From: SIG603 sp044432645
Lineage (GTDB): Bacteria; Bacillota; Clostridia; Oscillospirales; Acutalibacteraceae
Direction: 5' to 3'
Assembly (NCBI GenBank): GCA_044432645.1
Contig: JAWXUM010000007.1
Location: 1-64,000, forward strand
Length of the DNA: 64,000 nucleotides
The notes beneath the pieces are model-generated. The model was not told the origin of the DNA. It was given only the letters and a program-made list of their open reading frames with translations, and searched no databases. A program made the translations under genes and the position numbers. This document shows, piece after piece, positions 25,140-34,780 of the stretch (position 1 is its first letter; the number at the start of each line of letters is the position of its first letter).

Positions 25140-26436
25140 CTATATTAATGTAATAGGCGCTGGCTTGGCTGGTGTCGAGGCTGCACATCAAATTGCAAAA
25201 GCTGGAATTAATGTAAAGCTTTACGAAATGAAACCTAACAAAATGAGCGATGCTCACAAAAGCACAAATTTTGCCGAGCTTATTTGCTCAAACTCGCTAA
25301 AATCTGCAAGGTTCGACAGTGCTGCTGGTCTTTTAAAAGAAGAGATGAGGCATTTTGGCTCGCTTTTAACAGATTGTGCAAAGCAAACTAAAGTTCCAGC
25401 AGGTGGCGCTTTGGCTGTTAATCGTGATGATTTTTCTGAAATGGCTACAAAACTTATTAACGAAAATCCACTGATTGAAGTTATTCATGAAGAGGTAAAC
25501 AAAATTCCACAAGAAGCCATAACTGTTATAGCCACAGGCCCCCTTTGTGCCGACAATTTGGCAAAAGAAATTCTAGATTTATGTGGTGGGGCGTTAAGCT
25601 TTTTTGACGCTGCTGCACCGATTGTTACGTTTGAAAGCCTTGACATGACAAAATGTTTCAAAGCTTCAAGATACGGCAAAGGTGATGACGACTATATAAA
25701 TTGTCCTATGAATAAAGAGGAGTACGAAACTTTTTACGCTGAGCTTGTAAAAGGTGAGCGTGCTGAACTTCACGGCTGTGATGTTTATAACCCAAAAGTG
25801 TACGAGGGCTGTATGCCTGTTGAGGTTATGGGTGGCAGAGGTGAAAATACACTTCGTTTTGGCCCTCTTAAACCAGTAGGTCTTCGTGACCCTAGAACTG
25901 GTCATAGACCTTGGGCAGTGGTTCAACTTAGAACAGAAAATTCTGATTTTTCGCTTTATAATTTGGTTGGTTTTCAAACAAACTTAAAATTTGGCGAACA
26001 AAAACGAATTTTTGGTTTAATCCCAGGCCTTGAAAACGCTGATTTTGTAAGATATGGCGTTATGCACCGAAACACTTTTATCGACTCACCAAAACTATTA
26101 GACGAAGATTATTCTTTTAGAAAAAATAAAAATATATTTTTTGCTGGTCAAATTACAGGAGTAGAGGGCTATATGGAGTCTGCAAGTTCTGGAATTTTGG
26201 CTGGAATTAACGCAGTTAGACGTTTTAAAGGGCAGGAAAACTTGACATTACCAATCACCACTATGATGGGTGCTTTGGCTAACCACGTAGCAAAAAGCGA
26301 AAGTAAAAATTTCCAACCAATGGGCGCAAATTTTGGAGTAATCCCTCCACTAGACCCACACATACGTGACAAACGTGAACGTTATATGGCTTTAGCCACA
26401 AGAGCAATTGAAGATTTAAAAGGATGTATTTCTTAA
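25132..26436 (+). CDS. trmFO: tRNA (uracil-54) methyltransferase TrmFO
   Basis: The folate- and FAD-dependent enzyme that makes ribothymidine at position 54 of tRNA in Firmicutes. The N-terminal FAD site reads VIGAGLAGVEAA, followed by the conserved LICSNSLKS stretch. The C-terminal FAD region has FAGQITGVEGYMES. The 434-residue length is standard. Its ATG is inside the topA 3' end, as in many Firmicutes where topA and trmFO are neighbours. Confidence 0.96.
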   Translation: MNNYINVIGAGLAGVEAAHQIAKAGINVKLYEMKPNKMSDAHKSTNFAELICSNSLKSARFDSAAGLLKEEMRHFGSLLTDCAKQTKVPAGGALAVNRDDFSEMATKLINENPLIEVIHEEVNKIPQEAITVIATGPLCADNLAKEILDLCGGALSFFDAAAPIVTFESLDMTKCFKASRYGKGDDDYINCPMNKEEYETFYAELVKGERAELHGCDVYNPKVYEGCMPVEVMGGRGENTLRFGPLKPVGLRDPRTGHRPWAVVQLRTENSDFSLYNLVGFQTNLKFGEQKRIFGLIPGLENADFVRYGVMHRNTFIDSPKLLDEDYSFRKNKNIFFAGQITGVEGYMESASSGILAGINAVRRFKGQENLTLPITTMMGALANHVAKSESKNFQPMGANFGVIPPLDPHIRDKRERYMALATRAIEDLKGCIS

Positions 26437-26479
26437 CTTAGCTAAACCTACAAAATAACACAAACTGGAGGAAAACAAT

Positions 26480-27316
26480 ATGAATGAAAAAGTTAGACTG
26501 TTAGACGGTGCTTTAGGCACAATGTTATGGAATTTAAGCGGCACCACTGGCGATGTATGGCAATTAAACATCACTCAGCCTGACACTGTTAAAAAACTGC
26601 ATGAAATGTATATTGAGGCTGGTTCTCAAATAATTTCTAGCAATACATTTAGCGTAAATTGTTTTTCTATTAAAAAGTCAGATTACACCACCACTGAAAT
26701 TGTAAGCGCTGGTGTAAAAATTGCAAAACAAGCGGCTTTTGGCAAAAATGTAAAAGTAACACTTGACATAGGACCACTTCCTGAACTTTTAGAACCTTAT
26801 GGTGATTTGGAGGAAGAAGACTGCATTAAAGCCTATGAAGAAATTATTTCAGCTGGTGTAAACGAAAAACCCGACATAATTTTCTTCGAAACTTTTATGG
26901 ATGTCGAAATGCTAAAAATCGCAGTTTCGGTTGCTAGTAAATACGATATCCCTATATTTTGTTCTATGACTTTTGAACCAATTGGTAAAACTATGATGGG
27001 TAACTCGGTAGACGATATGATTGCAAATTTAAAAGAGTTTGACATAGCTGCTATGGGAATTAACTGTTCAAACGAGCCATCTCTACTGATGGATGTTATA
27101 AAAAGTTTTAAAGGAAAAACAGACAAACCATTGATATTTAAACCCAATGCTGGACTTCCTAGCCAACAAAATGGTAAAGATGTTTATAAATCTGATGAAG
27201 AAATTTTTGCACACGATATGCTTGCTTCACTAGAGCTTGGCGAAATTTATATTGGTGGTTGTTGTGGAACCACTCCAAACCACATTAAAAATTTAAAAGA
27301 AATGATTAAATTATAA
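26480..27316 (+). CDS. Homocysteine S-methyltransferase domain protein
   Basis: A 278-residue stand-alone homocysteine methyltransferase barrel, as found in the MetH N terminus, BhmT or MmuM. The start LLDGALGTML, the NTFSVN stretch, GINCS with the first zinc Cys and the C-terminal GGCCGTTP pair of Cys show an intact zinc site. It lacks the folate and cobalamin modules of MetH, so the methyl donor may be a separate module or S-methylmethionine. Its place between trmFO and plsX gives no clue to its donor. A GGAGG site precedes the ATG. Confidence 0.88.
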   Translation: MNEKVRLLDGALGTMLWNLSGTTGDVWQLNITQPDTVKKLHEMYIEAGSQIISSNTFSVNCFSIKKSDYTTTEIVSAGVKIAKQAAFGKNVKVTLDIGPLPELLEPYGDLEEEDCIKAYEEIISAGVNEKPDIIFFETFMDVEMLKIAVSVASKYDIPIFCSMTFEPIGKTMMGNSVDDMIANLKEFDIAAMGINCSNEPSLLMDVIKSFKGKTDKPLIFKPNAGLPSQQNGKDVYKSDEEIFAHDMLASLELGEIYIGGCCGTTPNHIKNLKEMIKL

Positions 27317-27326
27317 GGAGCAAAAA

Positions 27327-28343
27327 ATGAAAATAGCTGTTGATGCATTTGGCGGCGACAATGCGCCTTTAGAAATTATTAAAGGTTGTATTGACGCACG
27401 AAACGAATATAATATAGATATTATTTTGACAGGTGATGAGGAAAAAATCAAATCATGCGCAAAAGAAAATTCTTTAGACATAAGTAAAATAGAAATTCTC
27501 CATGCACCTGATGTAATAACCATGGAAGACGAAGCTACTGACATAGTGAAAGCTAAGTCACAAAGTTCAATGGCTATTGGCTTAAAAGCTGTGAAAGACG
27601 GTAAAGCTGATGCCTTTGCAAGCGCTGGAAACAGTGGTGCTGTTGTGGTTGGTGCTACAACAATTGTTAAAAGAATTAAAGGCATTAAGCGTGTAACCTT
27701 TGCACCGATTATGCCAAAAGATAAAGGATTTTTTATACTTGCTGACTCAGGCGCAAACACCGAATGTCGACCTGAAATGCTTGAGCAATTTGCAATAATG
27801 GCAAATGTTTACATAAAAAAAGTTATGAATATACCAAGCCCTAGAGTTGGTCTTTTAAATGTCGGAACAGAAAGCCACAAAGGTACGGCTATGCACCAAG
27901 AGGCATATAAACTTTTAAACAACAACAAAAGTTTAAACTTTATAGGCAATGTAGAGGCTAGAGAAATGCCAAAAGACGGTGCAGATGTTTTGGTTGCTGA
28001 TGGTTTTTCTGGCAATATAGCTGTTAAAGCTTACGAGGGTGTTGCCTCAATGCTTATGGGCAAAATTAAGGGAATTTTCACCAAAAATCTTATCACAAAA
28101 ATTGCAGCAGCTATCGTCTTAAAAGAAGTTAACAAGCTAAAAAAAGATATGGACTACAACGAGTACGGTGGTGCTCCAATTATAGGTGCATCAAAACCTG
28201 TTTTTAAAATTCATGGAAGTGCTAAGGCTAAAACTGTCAAAAACGCTTTAAAGCTGACAAAAGCTTATGTAGAAAGTGGCGTAATTGAAGAAATAACAAA
28301 GGCGGTTACTAACGATGAAACAGACAGACATATCACAACTTGA
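27327..28343 (+). CDS. plsX: Phosphate acyltransferase PlsX
   Basis: Makes acyl phosphate from acyl-ACP in the first step of phospholipid synthesis; gpsA upstream supplies the glycerol phosphate acceptor. The 338 residues show AVDAFGGDNAPLEII at the N terminus, the SAGNSGAVVVGAT motif, and ADGFSGNIAVKAYEG and YNEYGGAPI near the C terminus. The gene ends 29 bases inside rnc. No fabD, fabG or acpP follows it, unlike in Bacillus. Confidence 0.96.
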   Translation: MKIAVDAFGGDNAPLEIIKGCIDARNEYNIDIILTGDEEKIKSCAKENSLDISKIEILHAPDVITMEDEATDIVKAKSQSSMAIGLKAVKDGKADAFASAGNSGAVVVGATTIVKRIKGIKRVTFAPIMPKDKGFFILADSGANTECRPEMLEQFAIMANVYIKKVMNIPSPRVGLLNVGTESHKGTAMHQEAYKLLNNNKSLNFIGNVEAREMPKDGADVLVADGFSGNIAVKAYEGVASMLMGKIKGIFTKNLITKIAAAIVLKEVNKLKKDMDYNEYGGAPIIGASKPVFKIHGSAKAKTVKNALKLTKAYVESGVIEEITKAVTNDETDRHITT

Positions 28344-29001
28344 AAATAGAATTGGATATAAATTCAAAAATAAACAGCTACTTTTAACTGCTATAACTCA
28401 CTCCTCTTTTGCAAACGAACATAAGGGAGAAAGTTATGAAAGGTTAGAGTTTTTAGGCGACTCTATTTTAGGCTACATTACAGCATGTTATTTGTATATT
28501 AATTTTCCAAAATTACCCGAGGGACAACTAACAAAAACAAGGGCAAGTTTGGTTTGCGAAAAATCACTTTTTGAATTTTCAAAAGAGCTTGGCATTGGTG
28601 AATTTATGTTACTAAGCAACGGCGAAATCCGTTCTGGTGGTAGAAAAAGAGCAAGTATATTAGCCGATATGTTCGAGTCAATTACAGCTGCTATTTATCT
28701 TGACAGCAAAAACATTGAATGCTCACGCAAATTTGTGGAGAAGTTCGTATCAAAAGCTGCTTTAAATGTTAATAAAAGCAATTTTAAAGACTATAAAACT
28801 ACTTTACAAGAGATTATTCAGCAAAACCCAGAAGAAAAACTTAGCTACAAAGTAGTTAAAGAAACAGGCCCTGACCACAACAAGCATTTTCAAGTTGAAG
28901 TTATGCTTAACAGCAACTGCATAGGCAAAGGTGGTGGCAAAAGCAAAAAAGAGGCTGAACAACAAGCTGCAAGAGTAGCACTGGAGTTGATGGGTTATTA
29001 A
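28315..29001 (+). CDS. rnc: Ribonuclease III
   Basis: Cuts double-stranded RNA in rRNA processing and mRNA decay. The 228 residues have the RNase III signature ERLEFLGDSILG, the second acidic site (LADMFESITAAIYLD) and a C-terminal double-stranded RNA-binding domain (about 155-226: DYKTTLQEIIQ through KKEAEQQAARVAL). The ATG lies within the plsX 3' end behind AAGGCGG, so translation is coupled. The stop overlaps the likely start of the next gene. Confidence 0.97.
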   Translation: MKQTDISQLENRIGYKFKNKQLLLTAITHSSFANEHKGESYERLEFLGDSILGYITACYLYINFPKLPEGQLTKTRASLVCEKSLFEFSKELGIGEFMLLSNGEIRSGGRKRASILADMFESITAAIYLDSKNIECSRKFVEKFVSKAALNVNKSNFKDYKTTLQEIIQQNPEEKLSYKVVKETGPDHNKHFQVEVMLNSNCIGKGGGKSKKEAEQQAARVALELMGY

Positions 29002-29977
29002 ACATTCTAATATATCAATTTTTGTACCTCACAATGGTTGTCCACAAAACTGTAGTTTTTGTAATCAAAAAAGAATTACAGGGCAAAGCCACGAGCCTAC
29101 AGAAAACGAAATAATAAACAGCGTAAAAACAGCAGTAAACGCTTATATAGATTTAAAAAATACAGAGCTTGCCTTTTTTGGGGGAAGCTTTACTGCTATT
29201 AATAAAGATTACCGAACCAAACTTTTAACAATTGGCAAAAAGCTTGTTGAAAACTATGGGCTTAAAGGCATACGAATTTCAACAAGACCAGACTGCATTG
29301 ACGAAAATATATTAAGCGAATTAAGTTTATATAGAGTGACAGCTATAGAGCTTGGAGCTCAGTCAATGAATGACGAAGTTTTAAGGCTAAACGACAGAGG
29401 GCACAGCAAAAAAGATGTTATAAAAGCCTCAAAACTTATTAAATCAACTGGATTTGAACTAGGTCTTCAAATGATGACAGGCTTGTACGGCTCAAACGAT
29501 GAGCAAGACTTGAAAACAGCCTTAGAAATTTTAGACTTAAATCCCGACACTTTGCGAATTTACCCAACAATAGTTTTTAAAGAAACTAAGCTTTGTGATT
29601 TATATAACGCTGATTTATATAAACCACAAAATTTAGAAGAAGCTGTAAATTTATGCAGTAAAATTATACCACTTTGTAAAAATACGAAAATTATAAGACT
29701 TGGACTACACGACAGCGACGAGCTTAAAAATGCAGTAGCTGGCCCTTATCACCCAGCTTTTAGAGAACTTTGTGAAAGCAGAATTTTTTATAACAAAATT
29801 TCAAACCAAATTAAAGACTATAAAAATGTAAACATTTATGTAAACCCAAAAGATGTTTCAAAAGTTATAGGTCAAAAAAGAGAAAACATAGTAAAACTTA
29901 AACTTTTAAATATTAACGCAAAAGTTATTAGCGACAAAAACGTAAAACAGGGTCAGATTACTGTAAAAAACTTATAA
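28997..29977 (+). CDS. Elp3-like radical SAM protein with apparent AUU start
   Basis: The frame reads (M)KHSNISIFVPHNG then CPQNCSFC, a CX3CX2C radical SAM cluster motif as in Elp3-type and COG1243-like proteins, then FFGGSFT and IELGAQSMND. In-frame TGA 28988 closes the frame upstream and no ATG, GTG or TTG lies between it and the cluster motif, so the start must be non-standard. ATT 28997 fits best: it gives the expected N terminus, overlaps the rnc stop and has GGAG 10 bases upstream. That gives 326 residues. The first standard start, GTG 29336, would lose the iron-sulfur site. Function is unproven; it sits in the conserved rnc-smc interval. Confidence 0.85.
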   Translation: MKHSNISIFVPHNGCPQNCSFCNQKRITGQSHEPTENEIINSVKTAVNAYIDLKNTELAFFGGSFTAINKDYRTKLLTIGKKLVENYGLKGIRISTRPDCIDENILSELSLYRVTAIELGAQSMNDEVLRLNDRGHSKKDVIKASKLIKSTGFELGLQMMTGLYGSNDEQDLKTALEILDLNPDTLRIYPTIVFKETKLCDLYNADLYKPQNLEEAVNLCSKIIPLCKNTKIIRLGLHDSDELKNAVAGPYHPAFRELCESRIFYNKISNQIKDYKNVNIYVNPKDVSKVIGQKRENIVKLKLLNINAKVISDKNVKQGQITVKNL

Positions 29978-30009
29978 AATATCTCCTAAACCTACAGAAA
30001 GGTCACACA

Positions 30010-33000
30010 ATGCTATTAAAATCAATTGATATTCAAGGTTTCAAAACCTTTCCTGACAAAACTAATTTAAAATTCACTGAAAAAATGGTGGCTGTTGTTG
30101 GCCCTAATGGTAGTGGTAAAAGCAATGTAAGCGACGCTATTCGTTGGGTTTTGGGCGAGCAGTCAGCCAGAGTTTTACGCTGTACAAAAATGGAAGACGT
30201 TATTTTCCGTGGCACTACAGGTCGTAAAGCCTTAGGGTTTGCACAAGTCACAATGAACATTGATAATTCTGACAGAGCATTAAATTTTGAGGGTGACGAC
30301 CTTGCTATTACACGAAGATATTACCGTTCTGGCGAAAGCGAATACCTTATAAACAAAGCAACTGTTAGGCTAAAAGATGTCAACGAACTTTTTATGGACA
30401 CTGGTCTTGGGCGTGATGGTTACTCAATTATTGGTCAAGGTAAAATTGATGCAATTGTAAGTGCAAAAAGCGAAGAAAGACGTGAAATTTTCGAGGAAGC
30501 CTCTGGAATTTCTAAATATAGATATAGAAAAGAAGAGTCTGAAAGAAGACTTAACAAAGCCGAAGAAAATTTGGTAAGACTTAGGGATATTTTAGACGAG
30601 CTTGAAAGCCGTGTAGAACCGCTTAGAATTCAAAGCGATAAGGCAAATAAATTTGTTATTTGGGAGAACGAAAGAAAGTCGCTTGAAATTGGAATTTGGG
30701 TCGAAACTTTAAATCGTTCTGGCAACACTTTAAGAGAGCATAGAGAAAAAACTCAAATAAGTCTAGCACAGCACAATAATCTTATAGACAAACTTGAAAA
30801 AATTGCAAGGGAAATTGAGGGTAATCAGTACAGCGTAAGTGAATTAACTGCTAAAATTGAAGAAAATCGTAAAATAACAGCAAGTTTTGATGAAGATATA
30901 CTAAAACTTCAATCACAAATTTCAGTTTTCGACAACGATATTTTACACCACAACCAAAACATAAAGCGTGTAGAAAATGAAATTTTAAAGGCAAAAGAGC
31001 AAGATAGTAACATAAAAGATGAAATTGATGCTAGAAAGGCTGAAATTGAAAATATAAACCTTAAAATTTCAAACTTGAACAGAGAGTATGTAGAACTTTC
31101 AAACGAGCTTGAAAGCATGAGGAAAAATTCGCTTGGAATTAATCAAGACATCGACAATTTAACTGTTGAAATCTCTAAACTAACCTCACAAATCACAGCA
31201 GAGAGAATTAGTTATTCTTCAAAAGCTTCATCTGCTACCGAGCTTGAAAACAGAAATTCAAATATATCTGTTGCAATAAACGAAAGTAGCGAAGAAGAAA
31301 AGTCTTTAAACCTAGAAAAAACAGAGCTTGAAAACATGCTAAACGACATAAATGATAAAAACATTTCACTTCAAAACATGTTAAAAGGCTACAGCATGAG
31401 CCTTGACAGCAAGCTTAAAAAGTTAAACCAAACTAAGGACGAGTGGAACAAAGCCAACTTAGATTACAGCGAATTTTCAAGACGTGCCAAAATTTTGATA
31501 CAGCTAGAAGAAAACTTCGAGGGTTACACAAAAAGTGTTAAAATTATTATGAAAGACCACGAAAGAGGGCTTGTAAACGGAGTTATTGGCACTGTTACAC
31601 AGATAATTAAAACCGAAAAAGAATACAGCGTAGCTATCGAAACTGCACTTGGCGCAACTATGCAAAACATTGTTGTAAAAACAAAACGTGACGCACAAAA
31701 CGCTATAGCCATGCTTAAACGAAAAGACGGTGGCAGGGCGACTTTTTTACCAATTGATACTATAAAAGGCAGTGAAATTTATACTAAAGACGTGGAAAAT
31801 ATCGACGGTTTTATAGGTCTTGCAAGTTCACTTGTAAGCTGTGATAATAAATTTGTGGGCATAAAAAACTCACTTTTAGGCAGAACAATTATAGCTGAAA
31901 ATTTGCAAACTGCAACGGCTATTGCTCAAAAAATGTCCTTTAAATTCAGAGTTGTCAGCTTGGACGGTCAAGTTGTAAACGCTGGTGGTTCTTTAACTGG
32001 TGGTTCACTTGCTAAAAATTCAGGACTTTTAAGTCGTAGCAACGAGATTGAACAGATAAAAATAAAAGCTAATACTTTCGCTGAACTTGCTATAAAACTT
32101 GAAAAAATTTACAAAGACTTAGAGCGTGAAACGCTTGAAGTAAAGGCGACAACCGAAAATCTTAAACTAGATATAGAAAATAATAATCAAGATAAAATTA
32201 AAATAGAAACGCAAATTCAATCAGTTTTACGACAACATTTTAATACAAAAAATTTGCTCAAAAACTTACATAACGAGCAACAAGAAAGCAAAAAAAGGCT
32301 TGAAACTATTAAAAATCAAATGCAAAGTTCTTTTATTTTAATAAATGAACTTGAAATTGACTTAAATAATGTTAAATCAAAATCATTAGATTTAGGCGAT
32401 AACCGTGAAGAAAAGCAAAAAGAATGCGACTTAATTTCCGACAAACTTCAACAATTTCGTTTAGATATTTTAACCTTAGAAAAAGACAGTGACAACAGTA
32501 AAAACCTTATAAATTCTTTAATATTAAGGCAAAATCAAGGTGAAAACTTGTTCCAAAGCTTGACTTTAGAAATTCAAAATAGTAAAAATTCAATACAACA
32601 AATTGATGAAAAAACAAGCAACACTGATAAGAAAATAGAAAAAGTAAAAGAAGATTTAGAAAGTTCTAAAATTTTAACAAAAGAATTAATCGACCTAAGG
32701 CTTAACACTGAAAAAGAATTTATTGAGCTTAGAAATCAAGAAAAAGTAGAAATGGCTAACAAGGAAAACACCGGCAAAGAGCTTGCAAGGCTTCAAGAAC
32801 GAATGGATAATTTGCAAAAAGAATATGATAATATAACCTCCAAAATGTGGGACGAATATGGTCTTACTGTTCGTGAAGCTACTGAACAGGCTGTCGAAAT
32901 CGAGGATTTTGCTAAAGCTACTAGGCGTTTAACTGAACTTAAAAGTAAAATAAAATCGCTAGGCACTGTCAATGTTGAGGCTATCGAGGAATACAAAGAA

Positions 33001-33582
33001 GTTTCAAGCAGATATGTATTTTTAAAAGAACAAGTTGACGATGTTGAAAAATCTAAAATAGAGCTTTTGAAATTAATCGGCAGTCTTACCAAAAACATGA
33101 AAGAGCAATATGCTGTAAAGTTCGAACAAATTGCAATCAATTTTACAGGTATTTTCAAAGAACTTTTTAACGGAGGCACTGCGAATTTAAGTTTCACTGA
33201 CCCTACCGACATTTTAAATTCTGGTATAGAAATAAAAGTTCATCCACCTGGTAAAATTGTTTCACATATCGAGTCGCTTTCTGGTGGTGAAAAAGCTTTA
33301 GTTGCTATTTCAATTTATTTTGCTATAATGAAAGTAAACCCACCACCATTTTGCATGCTTGACGAGGTTGAGGCTGCACTTGACGATGTGAATGTACGAA
33401 GATTTTCGGATTATTTACACAAGCTGAATGCAGAAACTCAATTTATTTTAATCACTCATCGCCGTGGCACAATGGAGGGCGCAGACATGCTTTACGGTGT
33501 GACTATGCAGGACGACGGTATTTCTAAAATATTAGCGCTTGAAAACCACGAAATAGAAGAAAATTTAGGAAAACTTAACTAA
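30010..33582 (+). CDS. smc: Chromosome segregation protein SMC
   Basis: The condensin ATPase that organises and segregates the chromosome. Of 1190 residues, the N-terminal head has Walker A GPNGSGKS (31-38) and the DGYSIIGQG region. A long coiled coil is split by a hinge (about 510-670), and the C-terminal head has the LSGGEKALV signature, Walker B (FCMLDEVEAALDD) and THRRGTM. Length is standard. It is followed by ftsY after 11 bases, the usual Firmicute order. Confidence 0.98.
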   Translation: MLLKSIDIQGFKTFPDKTNLKFTEKMVAVVGPNGSGKSNVSDAIRWVLGEQSARVLRCTKMEDVIFRGTTGRKALGFAQVTMNIDNSDRALNFEGDDLAITRRYYRSGESEYLINKATVRLKDVNELFMDTGLGRDGYSIIGQGKIDAIVSAKSEERREIFEEASGISKYRYRKEESERRLNKAEENLVRLRDILDELESRVEPLRIQSDKANKFVIWENERKSLEIGIWVETLNRSGNTLREHREKTQISLAQHNNLIDKLEKIAREIEGNQYSVSELTAKIEENRKITASFDEDILKLQSQISVFDNDILHHNQNIKRVENEILKAKEQDSNIKDEIDARKAEIENINLKISNLNREYVELSNELESMRKNSLGINQDIDNLTVEISKLTSQITAERISYSSKASSATELENRNSNISVAINESSEEEKSLNLEKTELENMLNDINDKNISLQNMLKGYSMSLDSKLKKLNQTKDEWNKANLDYSEFSRRAKILIQLEENFEGYTKSVKIIMKDHERGLVNGVIGTVTQIIKTEKEYSVAIETALGATMQNIVVKTKRDAQNAIAMLKRKDGGRATFLPIDTIKGSEIYTKDVENIDGFIGLASSLVSCDNKFVGIKNSLLGRTIIAENLQTATAIAQKMSFKFRVVSLDGQVVNAGGSLTGGSLAKNSGLLSRSNEIEQIKIKANTFAELAIKLEKIYKDLERETLEVKATTENLKLDIENNNQDKIKIETQIQSVLRQHFNTKNLLKNLHNEQQESKKRLETIKNQMQSSFILINELEIDLNNVKSKSLDLGDNREEKQKECDLISDKLQQFRLDILTLEKDSDNSKNLINSLILRQNQGENLFQSLTLEIQNSKNSIQQIDEKTSNTDKKIEKVKEDLESSKILTKELIDLRLNTEKEFIELRNQEKVEMANKENTGKELARLQERMDNLQKEYDNITSKMWDEYGLTVREATEQAVEIEDFAKATRRLTELKSKIKSLGTVNVEAIEEYKEVSSRYVFLKEQVDDVEKSKIELLKLIGSLTKNMKEQYAVKFEQIAINFTGIFKELFNGGTANLSFTDPTDILNSGIEIKVHPPGKIVSHIESLSGGEKALVAISIYFAIMKVNPPPFCMLDEVEAALDDVNVRRFSDYLHKLNAETQFILITHRRGTMEGADMLYGVTMQDDGISKILALENHEIEENLGKLN

Positions 33583-33593
33583 AAGAGGTAAAT

Positions 33594-34511
33594 ATGGGAT
33601 TTTTTGACAAGATTAAAAGTAGTCTAAAAAAGACTAGAGATAATATTAGCAATCAAATTAATGTAATGCTTAACAGCTTTACAAAAATTGATGACGAGCT
33701 TTTCGAGGAGCTTGAAGAGCTTTTAATCATGGGTGACGTTGGAATGCAAACTGCCGAAAAAATTTGCACAGGTCTTAGAAAAAAGGTTAAAGAAAGAGGC
33801 ATCACCGACCCTAGTTTAATCATGGGGCTACTTGAAGAAAGTGTTGAAGAAATTGTATCAGGTGGTGGGGAGCTTAACCTTGAAACTAAACCAACGGTTA
33901 TACTTGTTATAGGTGTTAATGGTGTTGGCAAGACCACTGCAATAGGCAAAATGTCTGCAATGCTTAAAAAGCAAGGTAAATCTGTCATTTTAGGAGCGGC
34001 GGACACTTTCCGTGCGGCAGCTATTGAGCAACTTGAAGTTTGGAGTGAAAGAGCAGATGTTCCAATGGTTAAACACAGTGAGGGTGCAGACCCAGCTGCA
34101 GTTGTTTTTGATACTCTAAAAGCTGCAAAAGCAAGAAACTGCGATGTTGTAATCTGCGACACAGCTGGCAGACTTCACAATAAAAAACATTTAATGGAAG
34201 AACTAGCGAAAATTTCAAGAACCGTAGACAAGGTTTTACCAGAAAGTGCAAGGGAAGTTTTGCTTGTTTTAGACGCTACAACAGGTCAAAATGGTGTAAA
34301 CCAAGCAAGAGAATTTGCACAGGCAGCTGGAATAACTGGCATTATTTTAACAAAACTTGACGGCACTGCAAAAGGTGGTGTTGTGCTTGCAATTAAAGAA
34401 GAACTTGGTTTACCAGTTAAATTTATAGGTGTAGGCGAACAAATTGACGACCTACAACCATTCAACCCAAAAGATTTTGCACAAGCATTGTTTGTAAGAA
34501 ATGATAAATAA
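33594..34511 (+). CDS. ftsY: Signal recognition particle receptor FtsY
   Basis: The SRP receptor GTPase that delivers ribosomes to the Sec translocon. The 305 residues are just the N and G domains: a helical N domain (about 1-95), P-loop GVNGVGKTT, DTFRAAAIEQL, DTAGRLHNK and TKLDGTAKGG. The acidic A domain of proteobacterial FtsY is missing, as is normal in Firmicutes. The ffh gene is not adjacent. Confidence 0.97.
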   Translation: MGFFDKIKSSLKKTRDNISNQINVMLNSFTKIDDELFEELEELLIMGDVGMQTAEKICTGLRKKVKERGITDPSLIMGLLEESVEEIVSGGGELNLETKPTVILVIGVNGVGKTTAIGKMSAMLKKQGKSVILGAADTFRAAAIEQLEVWSERADVPMVKHSEGADPAAVVFDTLKAAKARNCDVVICDTAGRLHNKKHLMEELAKISRTVDKVLPESAREVLLVLDATTGQNGVNQAREFAQAAGITGIILTKLDGTAKGGVVLAIKEELGLPVKFIGVGEQIDDLQPFNPKDFAQALFVRNDK

Positions 34512-34557
34512 GTAACGAACAATGCAATTTTATACAAAAATTTAAAACAAATAGCAG

Positions 34558-34578
34558 GGAACGACCATTGGTCGTTCC
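34558..34578. repeat. Dispersed palindromic intergenic repeat, copy 1
   Basis: GGAACGACCA and TGGTCGTTCC form a perfect 10-base inverted repeat with a single-base centre, between ftsY and iorA. It is preceded by AG and followed by GTTTGTT. A related element, with outer arms AGGGAACGA and TCGTTCCGT, occurs near 60047. It may also work as the ftsY transcript end. Confidence 0.6.
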
Positions 34579-34637
34579 GTTTGTTATATTGTATGTACGT
34601 TTGCATAGCGAACAAAGGATTTCCCAAATTTAATTTA

Positions 34638-34666
34638 TTGATTTTTTATAAATATAATGATATAAT
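34638..34666 (+). promoter_or_regulatory. Promoter of iorAB
   Basis: TTGATT (34638-34643) and TATAAT (34661-34666) with a 17-base spacer. The resulting 5' leader is about 108 bases and contains a GGTCA/TGACC hairpin, for which I recognise no known riboswitch. Confidence 0.6.
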
Positions 34667-34780
34667 ACTTTAAAGTGTTAAAAACATCGTGATACAGATA
34701 ATCCAAATTTCACAAATGTAAGGTCACGGCTTGAGATGACCGTTATGATATTACAAAAAATAAATTACAAGGAGAAAAAT

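Noticed and set aside
29336..29977. Radical SAM gene as a pseudogene starting at GTG 29336
   Set aside because: The frame continues intact upstream through the full cluster motif and typical N terminus, so a non-standard start is more likely than decay.
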